Below, piece after piece: positions 57,011 to 64,000 of a DNA stretch of 64,000 bases. Each line of letters starts with the position of its first letter. The first letter of the stretch is position 1. The DNA is from Diaphorobacter caeni (GTDB lineage: Bacteria > Pseudomonadota > Gammaproteobacteria > Burkholderiales > Burkholderiaceae_C), in contig NZ_JADKYZ010000005.1 in NCBI RefSeq assembly GCF_015354245.1, forward strand, positions 62,001 through 126,000, in the 5' to 3' direction. The notes under the pieces were generated by a model that ran no database searches, was not told the DNA's origin, and was given only the letters and a program-made list of their open reading frames with translations. The translations under genes and the position numbers were made by a program.

Positions 57011-58375
57011 TCAGGGGATCAGACCCAGTTCCTTGTCGTACGCCTTGCGCGCGGCCACGCCGGTGTTCGCGAAGTCGGTGAACACGCCGTCGATGCCGAG
57101 GCGGAAGTAGGCGAGGAATTCGTTGACGGGGTCGCCCTTGTAGATGCCCGCGAGGCGGCCGGGTTCGTTGCGGAAGGTGAAGCTGTGCACCACGAGGCCG
57201 GCCTTGTGGGCGTTGGCGATGAGGCCGGTGTCCTTGAGGGTGTTCACGTCCTTGAGGCCCGCGCCCTCCTTGTAAGGAACGACGGAGTGGGCGAGCACTT
57301 CGGGCTTCCAGGGGCCGATGCCGTCGGCGTAAGTCTTGATCTCGGCGAGGCCTGCGGGGGTGAGCATGGCGGCGAAGGTGCGCGCGTCTCCCGCGAGGGT
57401 CCAGCTGTAGGGGCGGCCGCTGATGAAGGTCCACTCATCGCTGGTGATGAAGACCATCGAGCCGTCCCGGTAGTTGATGTCGTTGCCGTCGATGAGCTGC
57501 ACGCCCTTGGCCTTCATGCCGGCCTTGCGCAGGTACTTGAGGCTGGCGGGGTCGAAGCTCTGGATGTAGATCGGCGAGTCTTTGGTGTTGAGCTTGTTCT
57601 TCTCGAGCAGCGCGATGACGGCGTCTTCAAGCGGCGAGCTGCCGGGCTTGCCGCAGCCGTTGGCGATCGCCTGCTGGTTGTTCCAGTAGGGGTTCTTGGT
57701 TTCGGCGTAGACGGGGATGGTGCGCTTTTGGGCCTTGCCCTTGGCCACGGCGATGTCGATCACGTCCTGCGCGCTGATGATCGGCAGCTTGCCGTTCCAT
57801 TCGGTGGGGCGCTCGCTGCGGTTGTCGAGCGTGGTGCCGGCGATCCATTCGCGCAGCTCGGCCATGGTGAAGTCGCTGATCGACCAGTCGTCGGTGTGGT
57901 CCTCGCCATCGACGACGAGGGGCTTGAGCACGGACTTGGGATCGTTCGGGTCCAGCTGGTCGGAGAGATACTGCGCGGGGCCGTTGGCGGCGATGGCGGG
58001 GTATTTCACGTCGACCAGAACGCCCTTGGTGGTGCGCTTGCGGCTGGCGACCGCCGCGTTGGTCTTGGCGACTTCGGCGATGTTGGTGCTGTCGCTGAGC
58101 CAGGCGTTGTGGCGCGCGACGAGCTGGCAGTCGCGGGTGAGGTGCATGTCCAGCTCGATCATGTCGGCACCGGCGTCGACGGCCTTTTCGTAGGCCATGC
58201 GGGTCTGCTCGGGGTAGTAGCCCGAGAGGCCGCGGTGCGCAATGATCTGCGGCGCGTCGCCGTGCAGGGTCTTGTAGGGGCTGTCATCGCCGCCGCCGCA
58301 GGCGGTGAGGGTGAGTGCGGCGCACGCGGCCGCGGCAAAGGAAGCAAGCCGGAATGTTGGAATGGGCTTTTTCAT
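57011..58375 (-). CDS. Glycerophosphodiester phosphodiesterase lipoprotein
   Basis: 454 residues. Signal with lipobox (CAALTLTACGGG), so a lipid-anchored periplasmic protein. The GDPD catalytic motifs are intact: QIIAHRGLSGYYPEQT, ADMIELDMHLTRDCQLVARHN (acid and His ligands), and YAETKNPYW downstream, with the end IDGVFTDFANTGVAARKAYD. It cleaves glycerophosphodiesters to glycerol 3-phosphate and an alcohol. It is longer than GlpQ (about 350 aa) through insertions such as residues 100-130. Single gene with its own terminator. Confidence 0.92.
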   Translation of the reverse strand: MKKPIPTFRLASFAAAACAALTLTACGGGDDSPYKTLHGDAPQIIAHRGLSGYYPEQTRMAYEKAVDAGADMIELDMHLTRDCQLVARHNAWLSDSTNIAEVAKTNAAVASRKRTTKGVLVDVKYPAIAANGPAQYLSDQLDPNDPKSVLKPLVVDGEDHTDDWSISDFTMAELREWIAGTTLDNRSERPTEWNGKLPIISAQDVIDIAVAKGKAQKRTIPVYAETKNPYWNNQQAIANGCGKPGSSPLEDAVIALLEKNKLNTKDSPIYIQSFDPASLKYLRKAGMKAKGVQLIDGNDINYRDGSMVFITSDEWTFISGRPYSWTLAGDARTFAAMLTPAGLAEIKTYADGIGPWKPEVLAHSVVPYKEGAGLKDVNTLKDTGLIANAHKAGLVVHSFTFRNEPGRLAGIYKGDPVNEFLAYFRLGIDGVFTDFANTGVAARKAYDKELGLIP

Positions 58376-58587
58376 GACATGTCACCAGAAGGGTTGAAGA
58401 GTCCGGCAGCGCACCCGTCGACGTTCGGCTGTGTCACGGGCGGCGTTGCCTGTTCGCCATGTTCGAGCGCTGTCGTGAAAGAACCGTGACAGCCACGACC
58501 GGGTTTTCCATGCGCAAGGAGGCGCATCCTGCGAACGGGATGCGGTGCACCCCCTGATGCGGGGAAGGCGTCTGAAGAAACGCGCGC

Positions 58588-59145
58588 TCAGCGCACCAGT
58601 GGCGCCACCGCGCCATCGAGCTCGTCGCGCAGCTTGGTGCCCTGCTCGATCTTGGCGACGACCTTGCCGCTGCCGTCCAGCAGGATGGCGGTGGGCACCA
58701 CCTGGATGCGCCCGAAGCCGCCGAAGTCGAAGTTGCGCAGTTTCGCCTGATCACCGGTGGGCGCGGCGCGCATGGCGATGGGAATGCCGAGCTCCCGGGA
58801 TTCATTGATCTTCTTGCCACGGAGCTTGAACGGATCGTCCAGATCCACGAACAGCACCTGCAGGCCCTTGTTGCGGTACTTGTTGAAGGCGTCGATCACG
58901 GCGGGCCGGCCATTGGCGACGCAGGGGGCGCACCAGTCCGCGCCGAAGTAGATGACCAGCGGCTTGCCCGCATAGCTGGCGAGGTTCACGGGCTGGCCGT
59001 TGACCATCTCCAGCTGCTCCATGGGATTGGGCTTTTCACCCACTTCGGGCTGCCACGCATGGGCCGCGCTGGACAGGATCCAGCAGACCACGAACACCAG
59101 CAATCCCAGGTAGATATGCGTCTGACTTTGCTTTTGTTTGCGCAT
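58588..59145 (-). CDS. TlpA-like membrane-anchored thioredoxin-fold protein
   Basis: 185 residues from ATG 59145, with AGGAG eight bases upstream. An N-terminal signal anchor (IYLGLLVFVVCWILSSAAHAW) is followed by a periplasmic thioredoxin domain with the active site W71-C72-A-P-C75 (YFGADWCAPCVANGRP) and a cis-Pro near VVPTAILLDGSGKVVAKI. It may act as a thiol-disulfide reductase in cytochrome c maturation or as a peroxide-type reductase. No partner genes are adjacent. Confidence 0.88.
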   Translation of the reverse strand: MRKQKQSQTHIYLGLLVFVVCWILSSAAHAWQPEVGEKPNPMEQLEMVNGQPVNLASYAGKPLVIYFGADWCAPCVANGRPAVIDAFNKYRNKGLQVLFVDLDDPFKLRGKKINESRELGIPIAMRAAPTGDQAKLRNFDFGGFGRIQVVPTAILLDGSGKVVAKIEQGTKLRDELDGAVAPLVR

Positions 59146-59281
59146 GATGCGTCTCCTCTCAACGTGTGAAAAACGAGTGTAGGCAGCAGCGCAGGGTGCA
59201 GCAATCGCGGGATCGAAGCGTTGCTGCGGTAACAAAAGTTACTACCCCGTTCAGGGGAGGGGGGAGACGTGTTCGGCAATG

Positions 59282-59305
59282 AAAAAAGGAGCACGAGGCT
59301 CCTTT
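59282..59305 (-). terminator. Rho-independent terminator of trpB
   Basis: AAAGGAGC-loop-GCTCCTTT stem with a TTTTTT tract on the minus strand, 110 bp past the trpB stop. Confidence 0.85.
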
Positions 59306-59414
59306 GTGGTGAGGTGCGGATCGGGAAAAGGGAAACAATCACCCATGGCGTCTTGCGCAGCGCATGTAACTGGCTCCGCCAGAACGCGCAGCGACCCAGA
59401 GCTTGAGCACGTTC

Positions 59415-60623
59415 TCAGAGCCCCAGTTTCTTGGCGACGTAGTCCGCATCCTTGTCACCGCGACCGGAGAGGTTCACGAGGATGTTCACGTCCTTGCCCA
59501 GCGTGGGTGCCACGCGCATGGCCCAGGCGACCGCGTGCGAGCTTTCCAGCGCGGGGATGATGCCCTCCACCCGCGAGAGCGTCATGAAGGCGTTCAGCGT
59601 TTCCTGATCGTCCACGCTCTGGTAGTCGACGCGGCCGATGTCCTTCAGATAGCTGTGCTGCGGGCCGACGCCGGGGTAGTCCAGGCCCGAGGCGATGGAG
59701 TGCACGGCGGCGGGCGTGCCGTCGGCGTTTTCGAGCACGTAGCACTTCATGCCGTGGATCTCGCCGGGCTTGCCGACCGAGAGCGTGGCGGCGTGCTTGC
59801 CGGGCTTGTCCACGCCTTCACCGGCGGGCTCCACGCCGACGAGCTTGACGCCCTCGTCGTTGAGGAAGGCGGTGAAGATGCCCATGGCGTTGGAGCCACC
59901 GCCCACGCAGGCGCTCACGTAGTCGGGCAGCTTGCCGTACTTGGTCTGGAACTGCTCGCGCGCCTCGCGGCCGACGATGGACTGAAAATCGCGCACCATC
60001 TTCGGAAACGGATGCGGGCCGACCACCGAGCCGATGGCGTAGATGGTGTTGACGGGGTCTTTCAGATACTCCTCGAAGGCGCTGTCCACGGCGTCCTTCA
60101 GCGTCGCCTGACCGCGCGTGACGGCCACCAGATTGCAGCCGAGGATGCGCATCTTGGTGACGTTGGGGTGTTCCTTTTCGATGTCCACCTGGCCCATGTG
60201 GATCTCGCAGGGGATGCCGACCAGCGCGCAGGCCGTCGCCAGCGCCACGCCGTGCTGGCCCGCGCCGGTCTCGGCGATCACCTTGGTCTTGCCCATGAAC
60301 TTGGCGAGCAGCGCCTCGCCGAGGCAGTGGTTGATCTTGTGCGCGCCGGTGTGGTTCAGGTCCTCGCGCTTCAAGTGGATCTGCGCGCCGCCCAGCTGCT
60401 CCGACAGACGCCTGGCGTGAAACACGGGGCTGGGGCGGCCCACGTAGTCCTGGAACAGGTGCTGCAGCTCGTCCTGAAAGTCCTTGCGCTGCACGATCTC
60501 GTCGTAGGCCGACGCGATGTCGTCCATGGCTTTCTTCAGGTGCGGCGGCACGAGCTGGCCGCCATAGGCACCGAAGAATCCGTTGGCATCGGGCATGAAG
60601 GCGGCGTCAAGCTTGTTGGTCAT
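59415..60623 (-). CDS. trpB: Tryptophan synthase beta chain
   Basis: 402 residues from ATG 60623, preceded by GGAAGAG; the frame stays open to 60722. TrpB joins indole and serine to make tryptophan with PLP. Intact motifs: [17 protein letters not shown] with the PLP Lys, [18 protein letters not shown], and [13 protein letters not shown] for phosphate binding. [11 protein letters not shown] ends the protein as in canonical TrpB. No trpA or trpF is beside it; a GntR regulator and a DctA symporter follow upstream on the same strand, so this may be an isolated paralogue. Confidence 0.95.
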   Translation of the reverse strand: MTNKLDAAFMPDANGFFGAYGGQLVPPHLKKAMDDIASAYDEIVQRKDFQDELQHLFQDYVGRPSPVFHARRLSEQLGGAQIHLKREDLNHTGAHKINHCLGEALLAKFMGKTKVIAETGAGQHGVALATACALVGIPCEIHMGQVDIEKEHPNVTKMRILGCNLVAVTRGQATLKDAVDSAFEEYLKDPVNTIYAIGSVVGPHPFPKMVRDFQSIVGREAREQFQTKYGKLPDYVSACVGGGSNAMGIFTAFLNDEGVKLVGVEPAGEGVDKPGKHAATLSVGKPGEIHGMKCYVLENADGTPAAVHSIASGLDYPGVGPQHSYLKDIGRVDYQSVDDQETLNAFMTLSRVEGIIPALESSHAVAWAMRVAPTLGKDVNILVNLSGRGDKDADYVAKKLGL

Positions 60624-60773
60624 GGTGGTCTCTTCCGGGGCGGGTGTGGTGAAAGGAGTGAAAGGAACGGGCGCAAGCAGATCCTGCACATCCGGCAGGT
60701 CTTGCGCCAAGCCCTTATTCATACCATAGCGGCGGCGTGTTTTGCGCCGCAGGGCACCCGTGAAAACGCGAAT

Positions 60774-61469
60774 TCAGCCCACCCGGCGGACAGGCGTGAG
60801 CGCGTTGCGCAGGCGGCTGGCGGTCTCGGCTTCGGGCGGGGTGTCGGGCGCGAAGGCGAGCGACTGCTCCACCGAGCCGATGTGCTCGATCAGCAGCCGC
60901 TTGGCGGCTTCGGTGTCGCCCGCTTCGAGCGCCTGCACGATGCGCTCGTGCTCCGCGCACGACTGGCTCGCGTTGTGGGTGGACTGGTAGAGCGTGGCGG
61001 CGAGCGTGGTGCGCGCGGTCAGGTCGCGCAGCGTGTCGGCCAGCAGCTTGTGGCCCATCTGCTCGGCCAGGCAGACATGGAAATCCGCGAGTAGGAACGC
61101 GCGCGTGGCGGCGTCGGCCTTGTCGATGGCGTTCTTCTCGTGCGCGATGTGCTTGCGCAGATTGCCGATGACCGACTGCATCGGCCGGCCCGCTTCCTGC
61201 ACGATGCCCGATTCAATGATGCGCCGCGCAGAAAACGCGTCGCGCGCCTCCTCGGCCGACGGCTGGACGATGAACCAGCCCTTGCGCGGCTGCACCTGCA
61301 CGAAGCCGCGCGCCTGCAGCTGCACCATGGCTTCGCGCACGACGGTGCGGCTCACGGCGAAGTTGTCCGCCAGCTCCTGCTCCCCCAGCCGGTCGCCGGG
61401 CGCCAGCTTTTGCGCCAGTACGGCTTCGACGATGCGTTCGGCAATGTGCAGGGGGGAGGCGGGAGTCAT
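60774..61469 (-). CDS. GntR-family transcriptional regulator (FadR/FCD type)
   Basis: 231 residues from ATG 61469. Winged helix (LAPGDRLGEQELADNFAVSRTVVREAMVQLQARGFVQVQPRKGWFI) and an FCD effector domain with the helical pattern DAFSARRIIESGIVQEAG and AEHERIVQALEAGD. FCD regulators bind carboxylates, which fits the DctA-type symporter gene 22 bp upstream on the same strand, probably in one operon. Confidence 0.9.
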   Translation of the reverse strand: MTPASPLHIAERIVEAVLAQKLAPGDRLGEQELADNFAVSRTVVREAMVQLQARGFVQVQPRKGWFIVQPSAEEARDAFSARRIIESGIVQEAGRPMQSVIGNLRKHIAHEKNAIDKADAATRAFLLADFHVCLAEQMGHKLLADTLRDLTARTTLAATLYQSTHNASQSCAEHERIVQALEAGDTEAAKRLLIEHIGSVEQSLAFAPDTPPEAETASRLRNALTPVRRVG

Positions 61470-61491
61470 TGGTGGTTTGGGGTTGAGTCGA

Positions 61492-62808
61492 TCAATGTTG
61501 CGCGCTGGTGACTGTACCGTTTTCCGCGATCGTCTCGTCCATCGGCAGCGCCTTTCCATCGAGCACCGCATGGGCGCGGTCACGGTCGATGTCGCCTTCC
61601 CACGCGGCCACGGCCACGGTTGCCACGCAGTTGCCGATCAGGTTGCCGAGCGCGCGGGCGATGCCGATGAACCAGTCGATGGACAGCACCAGCACCAGGC
61701 CGATGGCCGGGATCGCCGGAATGGCGTGCAGCGTCGCCGCCAGCACCACGATGGCCGAGCCCGGCACGCCGTGCGCGCCCTTGGAGGTGACCAGCGAAAT
61801 CGCCAGGATGGTGAGCAGGTCGGTCATCGTGATCGGCGTGTTCGTGGCCTGGGCGATGAACACGGCGGCCAGCGTGATGTAGATGGAGAACGCGTCCAGA
61901 TTGAACGAGTAGCCGGTGGGAATCACGAGGCCCACGGTCGAGTCGCGGATGCCCATGTTGCGCAGCTTGGCCATGATCTGGGGCAGCACGCTGTCGGACG
62001 AAGTGGTGGCGAACACCACCATCAGTTCTTCGCGCAGATAGCGCAGCAGCTTGATCAGGCTGAAGCCCGAGACGCGCATCACGAAGCCCAGCACCACGAA
62101 CACGAACACCGCCACGGCCGCATAGAACAGCAGCACCAGCATGCCCAGCTGCTTGAGCGAGCCGATGCCATATTTGCCCACGGTGAAGGCGATCGCGCCG
62201 AGCACGCCCAGCGGCGCGAGCTTGATGATGATGGCCATGATCTTGAACAGCACCAGCGAGGTCGTGTCGATCACCACCGCCACCGGCTTGCCGCGCTCAC
62301 CCAGCATCGACAGCGCGCAGCCGAACAGCACCGCGAACAGCAGCACCTGCAGCACGTCGCCCGTCGCGAAGGCGTTGACCACGGTGGTCGGGATGAGCTT
62401 CATGAGAAAGTCCACGAAGCCGCCCGAGGTCAGCTTGTCGGCGTTGGTCGCATAGGCGCTCATGGCCGATGCGTCGAGCGCCTTCACGTCGACGTTCATG
62501 CCCGCGCCGGGCTGGAACACGAAGGCCAGCACCAGACCCATCACCAGCGCGATGGTGGTGAGCACCTCGAAATACACCAGCGCCTTGATGCCCACGCGCC
62601 CCACGCGCCTGAGATCGCCCGCGCCCGCGATGCCATGCACCACCACGCAGAACACCAGCACCGGGATGATCATCTTGATGAGTTTGATGAACCCGTCCCC
62701 CAGCGGCTTGAGCTTGACCGCGAACTCGGGCGAGAACAGCCCGACAAGTACCCCGATGACCAGTGCGATGAGCACCTGTCCGAATAGTGATTTGGCGAAA
62801 CGTCCCAT
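61492..62808 (-). CDS. dctA: Dicarboxylate/amino acid:cation symporter (DctA type)
   Basis: 438 residues from ATG 62808, preceded by AAGGAGAG; the open frame extends upstream but without a plausible start. Multi-helix DAACS family with the Ser-rich hairpin (ATTSSDSVLPQIMAKL) and the substrate helix (IPTGYSFNLDAFSIYIT), then VTSKGAHGVPGSAIVVLAATL. It imports C4-dicarboxylates with cations. The gene precedes a GntR/FCD regulator 22 bp downstream, a likely autoregulatory unit. Confidence 0.94.
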   Translation of the reverse strand: MGRFAKSLFGQVLIALVIGVLVGLFSPEFAVKLKPLGDGFIKLIKMIIPVLVFCVVVHGIAGAGDLRRVGRVGIKALVYFEVLTTIALVMGLVLAFVFQPGAGMNVDVKALDASAMSAYATNADKLTSGGFVDFLMKLIPTTVVNAFATGDVLQVLLFAVLFGCALSMLGERGKPVAVVIDTTSLVLFKIMAIIIKLAPLGVLGAIAFTVGKYGIGSLKQLGMLVLLFYAAVAVFVFVVLGFVMRVSGFSLIKLLRYLREELMVVFATTSSDSVLPQIMAKLRNMGIRDSTVGLVIPTGYSFNLDAFSIYITLAAVFIAQATNTPITMTDLLTILAISLVTSKGAHGVPGSAIVVLAATLHAIPAIPAIGLVLVLSIDWFIGIARALGNLIGNCVATVAVAAWEGDIDRDRAHAVLDGKALPMDETIAENGTVTSAQH

Positions 62809-63297
62809 GATGGCTTCTCTCCTTTTGGCTGATCTGGTCTTGTATGCAAGATATGTTTTTTCTTGAATACAAGAATGTAGACAAGCCAAAAGCGTGCCAA
62901 CAGCGGGTTTTCCAGTAGAAAAAGGAATCTTCGTGCGATTCGGAGAGGATTGAACGGACGCTCGGCACCTATTCGGTGCATGCGCCACCGCCGTCAGCTC
63001 GCGCTGGACCGGGAATTCTTCACAATGAAGCAGGGAGTGCCAACGGATCTGTTCCGACATTCACCATTTTGGGTGCGGAGCCCGTGAGCGGGCTTGAATG
63101 CAGCAGGCATGCTAGATGGGGAGGCTGCGACGGTGTCGAAACGGCCAGGAGCTGACTTTCGAAGTGGAGGGACGGCTGCCTGCTTAAGACTGATCGCAGT
63201 CGTTTACCGCAGACTGCTTCTGCAGCAAGCGCACTCGTTTGTGTTGCTGCCACAGCCCAGAGCTGTGAAAAGAACTCAAAGCAAAAATCCGAAGAAA
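62809..63297. other. Intergenic stretch, no gene recognised
   Basis: About 490 bp between the dctA start and the RES-gene terminator. It should hold the dctA promoter. I see no convincing coding region, RNA or repeat. Confidence 0.5.
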
Positions 63298-63330
63298 AAT
63301 GCCAGTCAGTGGCTAAACTGGCTGGCATTT
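63298..63330 (-). terminator. Rho-independent terminator of the RES gene
   Basis: AAATGCCAG (63298-63306) pairs with CTGGCATTT (63322-63330); on the minus strand a TTTTTC tract follows. Lies 22 bp past the stop. Confidence 0.8.
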
Positions 63331-63352
63331 CGCATCAGCGGGTTTCTTAACG

Positions 63353-63931
63353 TCAGGTAATCTCCATTCCAGACCGTCGTGCAGCCTCAACCACTGCACG
63401 GTGCAGGATGTCAGTGCCCGGTTTCACCAGAGGCCAAGCCTGCACAAAGCCCAGCTTCTTGGCACCTGTCTCAAACAAGCACACACATTCGTGGTGCGGA
63501 TGCTGCGCTGAGGCGTACAAGATGCCGTCATAGCATTCGCCAAAGCACTCCTCGGCAAACGATTGCGTATGCTGAATCCGCTGTGACTGCAACACTGGGT
63601 ACTGCTCCTCAAATCCTCTCAAATCCACCAGCCGCAACGGCTTCTTGGATGTAAAAGTACCCAATGCTTTCAACCGCAAATCCTCCAAAGCAACGAAGGT
63701 TTTAAGTTCACGCCTGAAAACTGCCTCATACAACGCCGTCTCTATGCTATCTGCCAGATACGCCGTCACCCCAGTTGCCAGACAAAACCGCCCTGCTTTG
63801 ATACCTGCCGGAGGCAGAATCATGCGATTGATTTTGACACTACCCTTGTGCACAACATTACGTTGCACGCGATGAAAAACCTGCCCTGCGGGCAATTCAA
63901 TTTTTGGAACCTGCTTCGCCGAGATTGTCAT
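63353..63931 (-). CDS. RES-domain protein (putative NAD-degrading toxin)
   Basis: 192 residues. The RES fold is seen in VFHRVQRNVV, AGRFCLATGVTAYLADSIETALYEA, CYDGILYASAQHPHHECVCLF. RES toxins are NAD+ phosphorylases or ADP-ribosyl-type enzymes paired with an antitoxin. The start overlaps the end of another gene by ATGA (63928-63931), as in toxin-antitoxin operons with the antitoxin first. The upstream reading frame does not obviously look like the usual Xre/MbcA antitoxin. Activity is inferred from the domain only. Confidence 0.85.
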   Translation of the reverse strand: MTISAKQVPKIELPAGQVFHRVQRNVVHKGSVKINRMILPPAGIKAGRFCLATGVTAYLADSIETALYEAVFRRELKTFVALEDLRLKALGTFTSKKPLRLVDLRGFEEQYPVLQSQRIQHTQSFAEECFGECYDGILYASAQHPHHECVCLFETGAKKLGFVQAWPLVKPGTDILHRAVVEAARRSGMEIT

Positions 63932-64000
63932 TTTTGAAGAACATATTTATCAATGTCCTTCTGCCATGGCCAGTTGCAAGATACGCTCTGCAGATTCACC
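63928..64000 (-). CDS. C-terminal end of a gene overlapping the RES toxin (possible antitoxin), cut by window edge
   Basis: Only 23 residues plus stop are present (ending NWPWQKDIDKYVLQK). The TGA overlaps the RES start codon, indicating translational coupling. Too little is present to name a family; an antitoxin is the expectation from position. Confidence 0.5.
   Translation of the reverse strand, partial: VNLQSVSCNWPWQKDIDKYVLQK

Overview
The window is high-GC proteobacterial DNA. Gene content and codon use point to the betaproteobacterial family Comamonadaceae (Comamonas/Delftia/Acidovorax-like). The supporting features are Bug-type solute-binding proteins, an IPTL-CTERM protein and a probable midcut-by-XrtH protein (both substrates of exosortase H), a MetH without its homocysteine domain behind an SAH riboswitch, isoquinoline-oxidoreductase-type genes and a type II-C CRISPR locus. 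No rRNA, tRNA, transposase or phage structural gene was seen. The genus is inference.

Layout: 1-3271 holds regulators and an Fsr-type MFS exporter. 3369-5146 is an overlapping pair of an unknown gene and an AP2-like gene. 5290-15966 is a type VI secretion vgrG module: VgrG, DUF6484, DUF2169, a degenerate ketosynthase, a DUF4150/PAAR-like cap, a putative GHH-motif nuclease effector, a beta-propeller candidate immunity protein, a TIGR02270 protein, a thioredoxin-like protein and a second propeller paralogue. GC falls sharply around the effector and immunity genes. 16118-36677 is catabolic, transport and regulatory: glutamate dehydrogenase, PPK2, a large RTX adhesin-like protein, two Bug proteins, a hydratase, an amidohydrolase, LysR regulators, a PACE exporter, an NHL/IPTL-CTERM surface protein, an iorA-iorB-cytochrome c operon and a muconate-cycloisomerase-like enzyme.

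36825-43243 holds a lipoprotein followed by a large TIR-transmembrane-WD40 protein and a membrane TrkA-N/RyR protein. The last two look like one sensor/effector unit, possibly a NAD-derived-signal conflict or defence system. An SAH riboswitch and metH follow.

46250-56124 is a complete type II-C CRISPR-Cas locus: tracrRNA, cas9 (about 1041 aa), cas1, cas2 and an array of 78 repeats (36 nt) with 77 spacers. Several features indicate that tracrRNA and array are transcribed on the minus strand, opposite to cas9-cas1-cas2. These are the extent of repeat:anti-repeat pairing, a minus-strand promoter and terminator for the tracrRNA, a minus-strand terminator between cas2 and the array, and a degenerate repeat at the far end. 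A HEPN-like gene lies directly against the cas-distal end of the array.

56136-64000 is mostly minus strand: the HEPN-like gene, a glycerophosphodiesterase lipoprotein, a TlpA-like thioredoxin, trpB, a GntR regulator, a DctA-type symporter, and a RES-domain toxin with the end of an overlapping upstream gene at the window edge.
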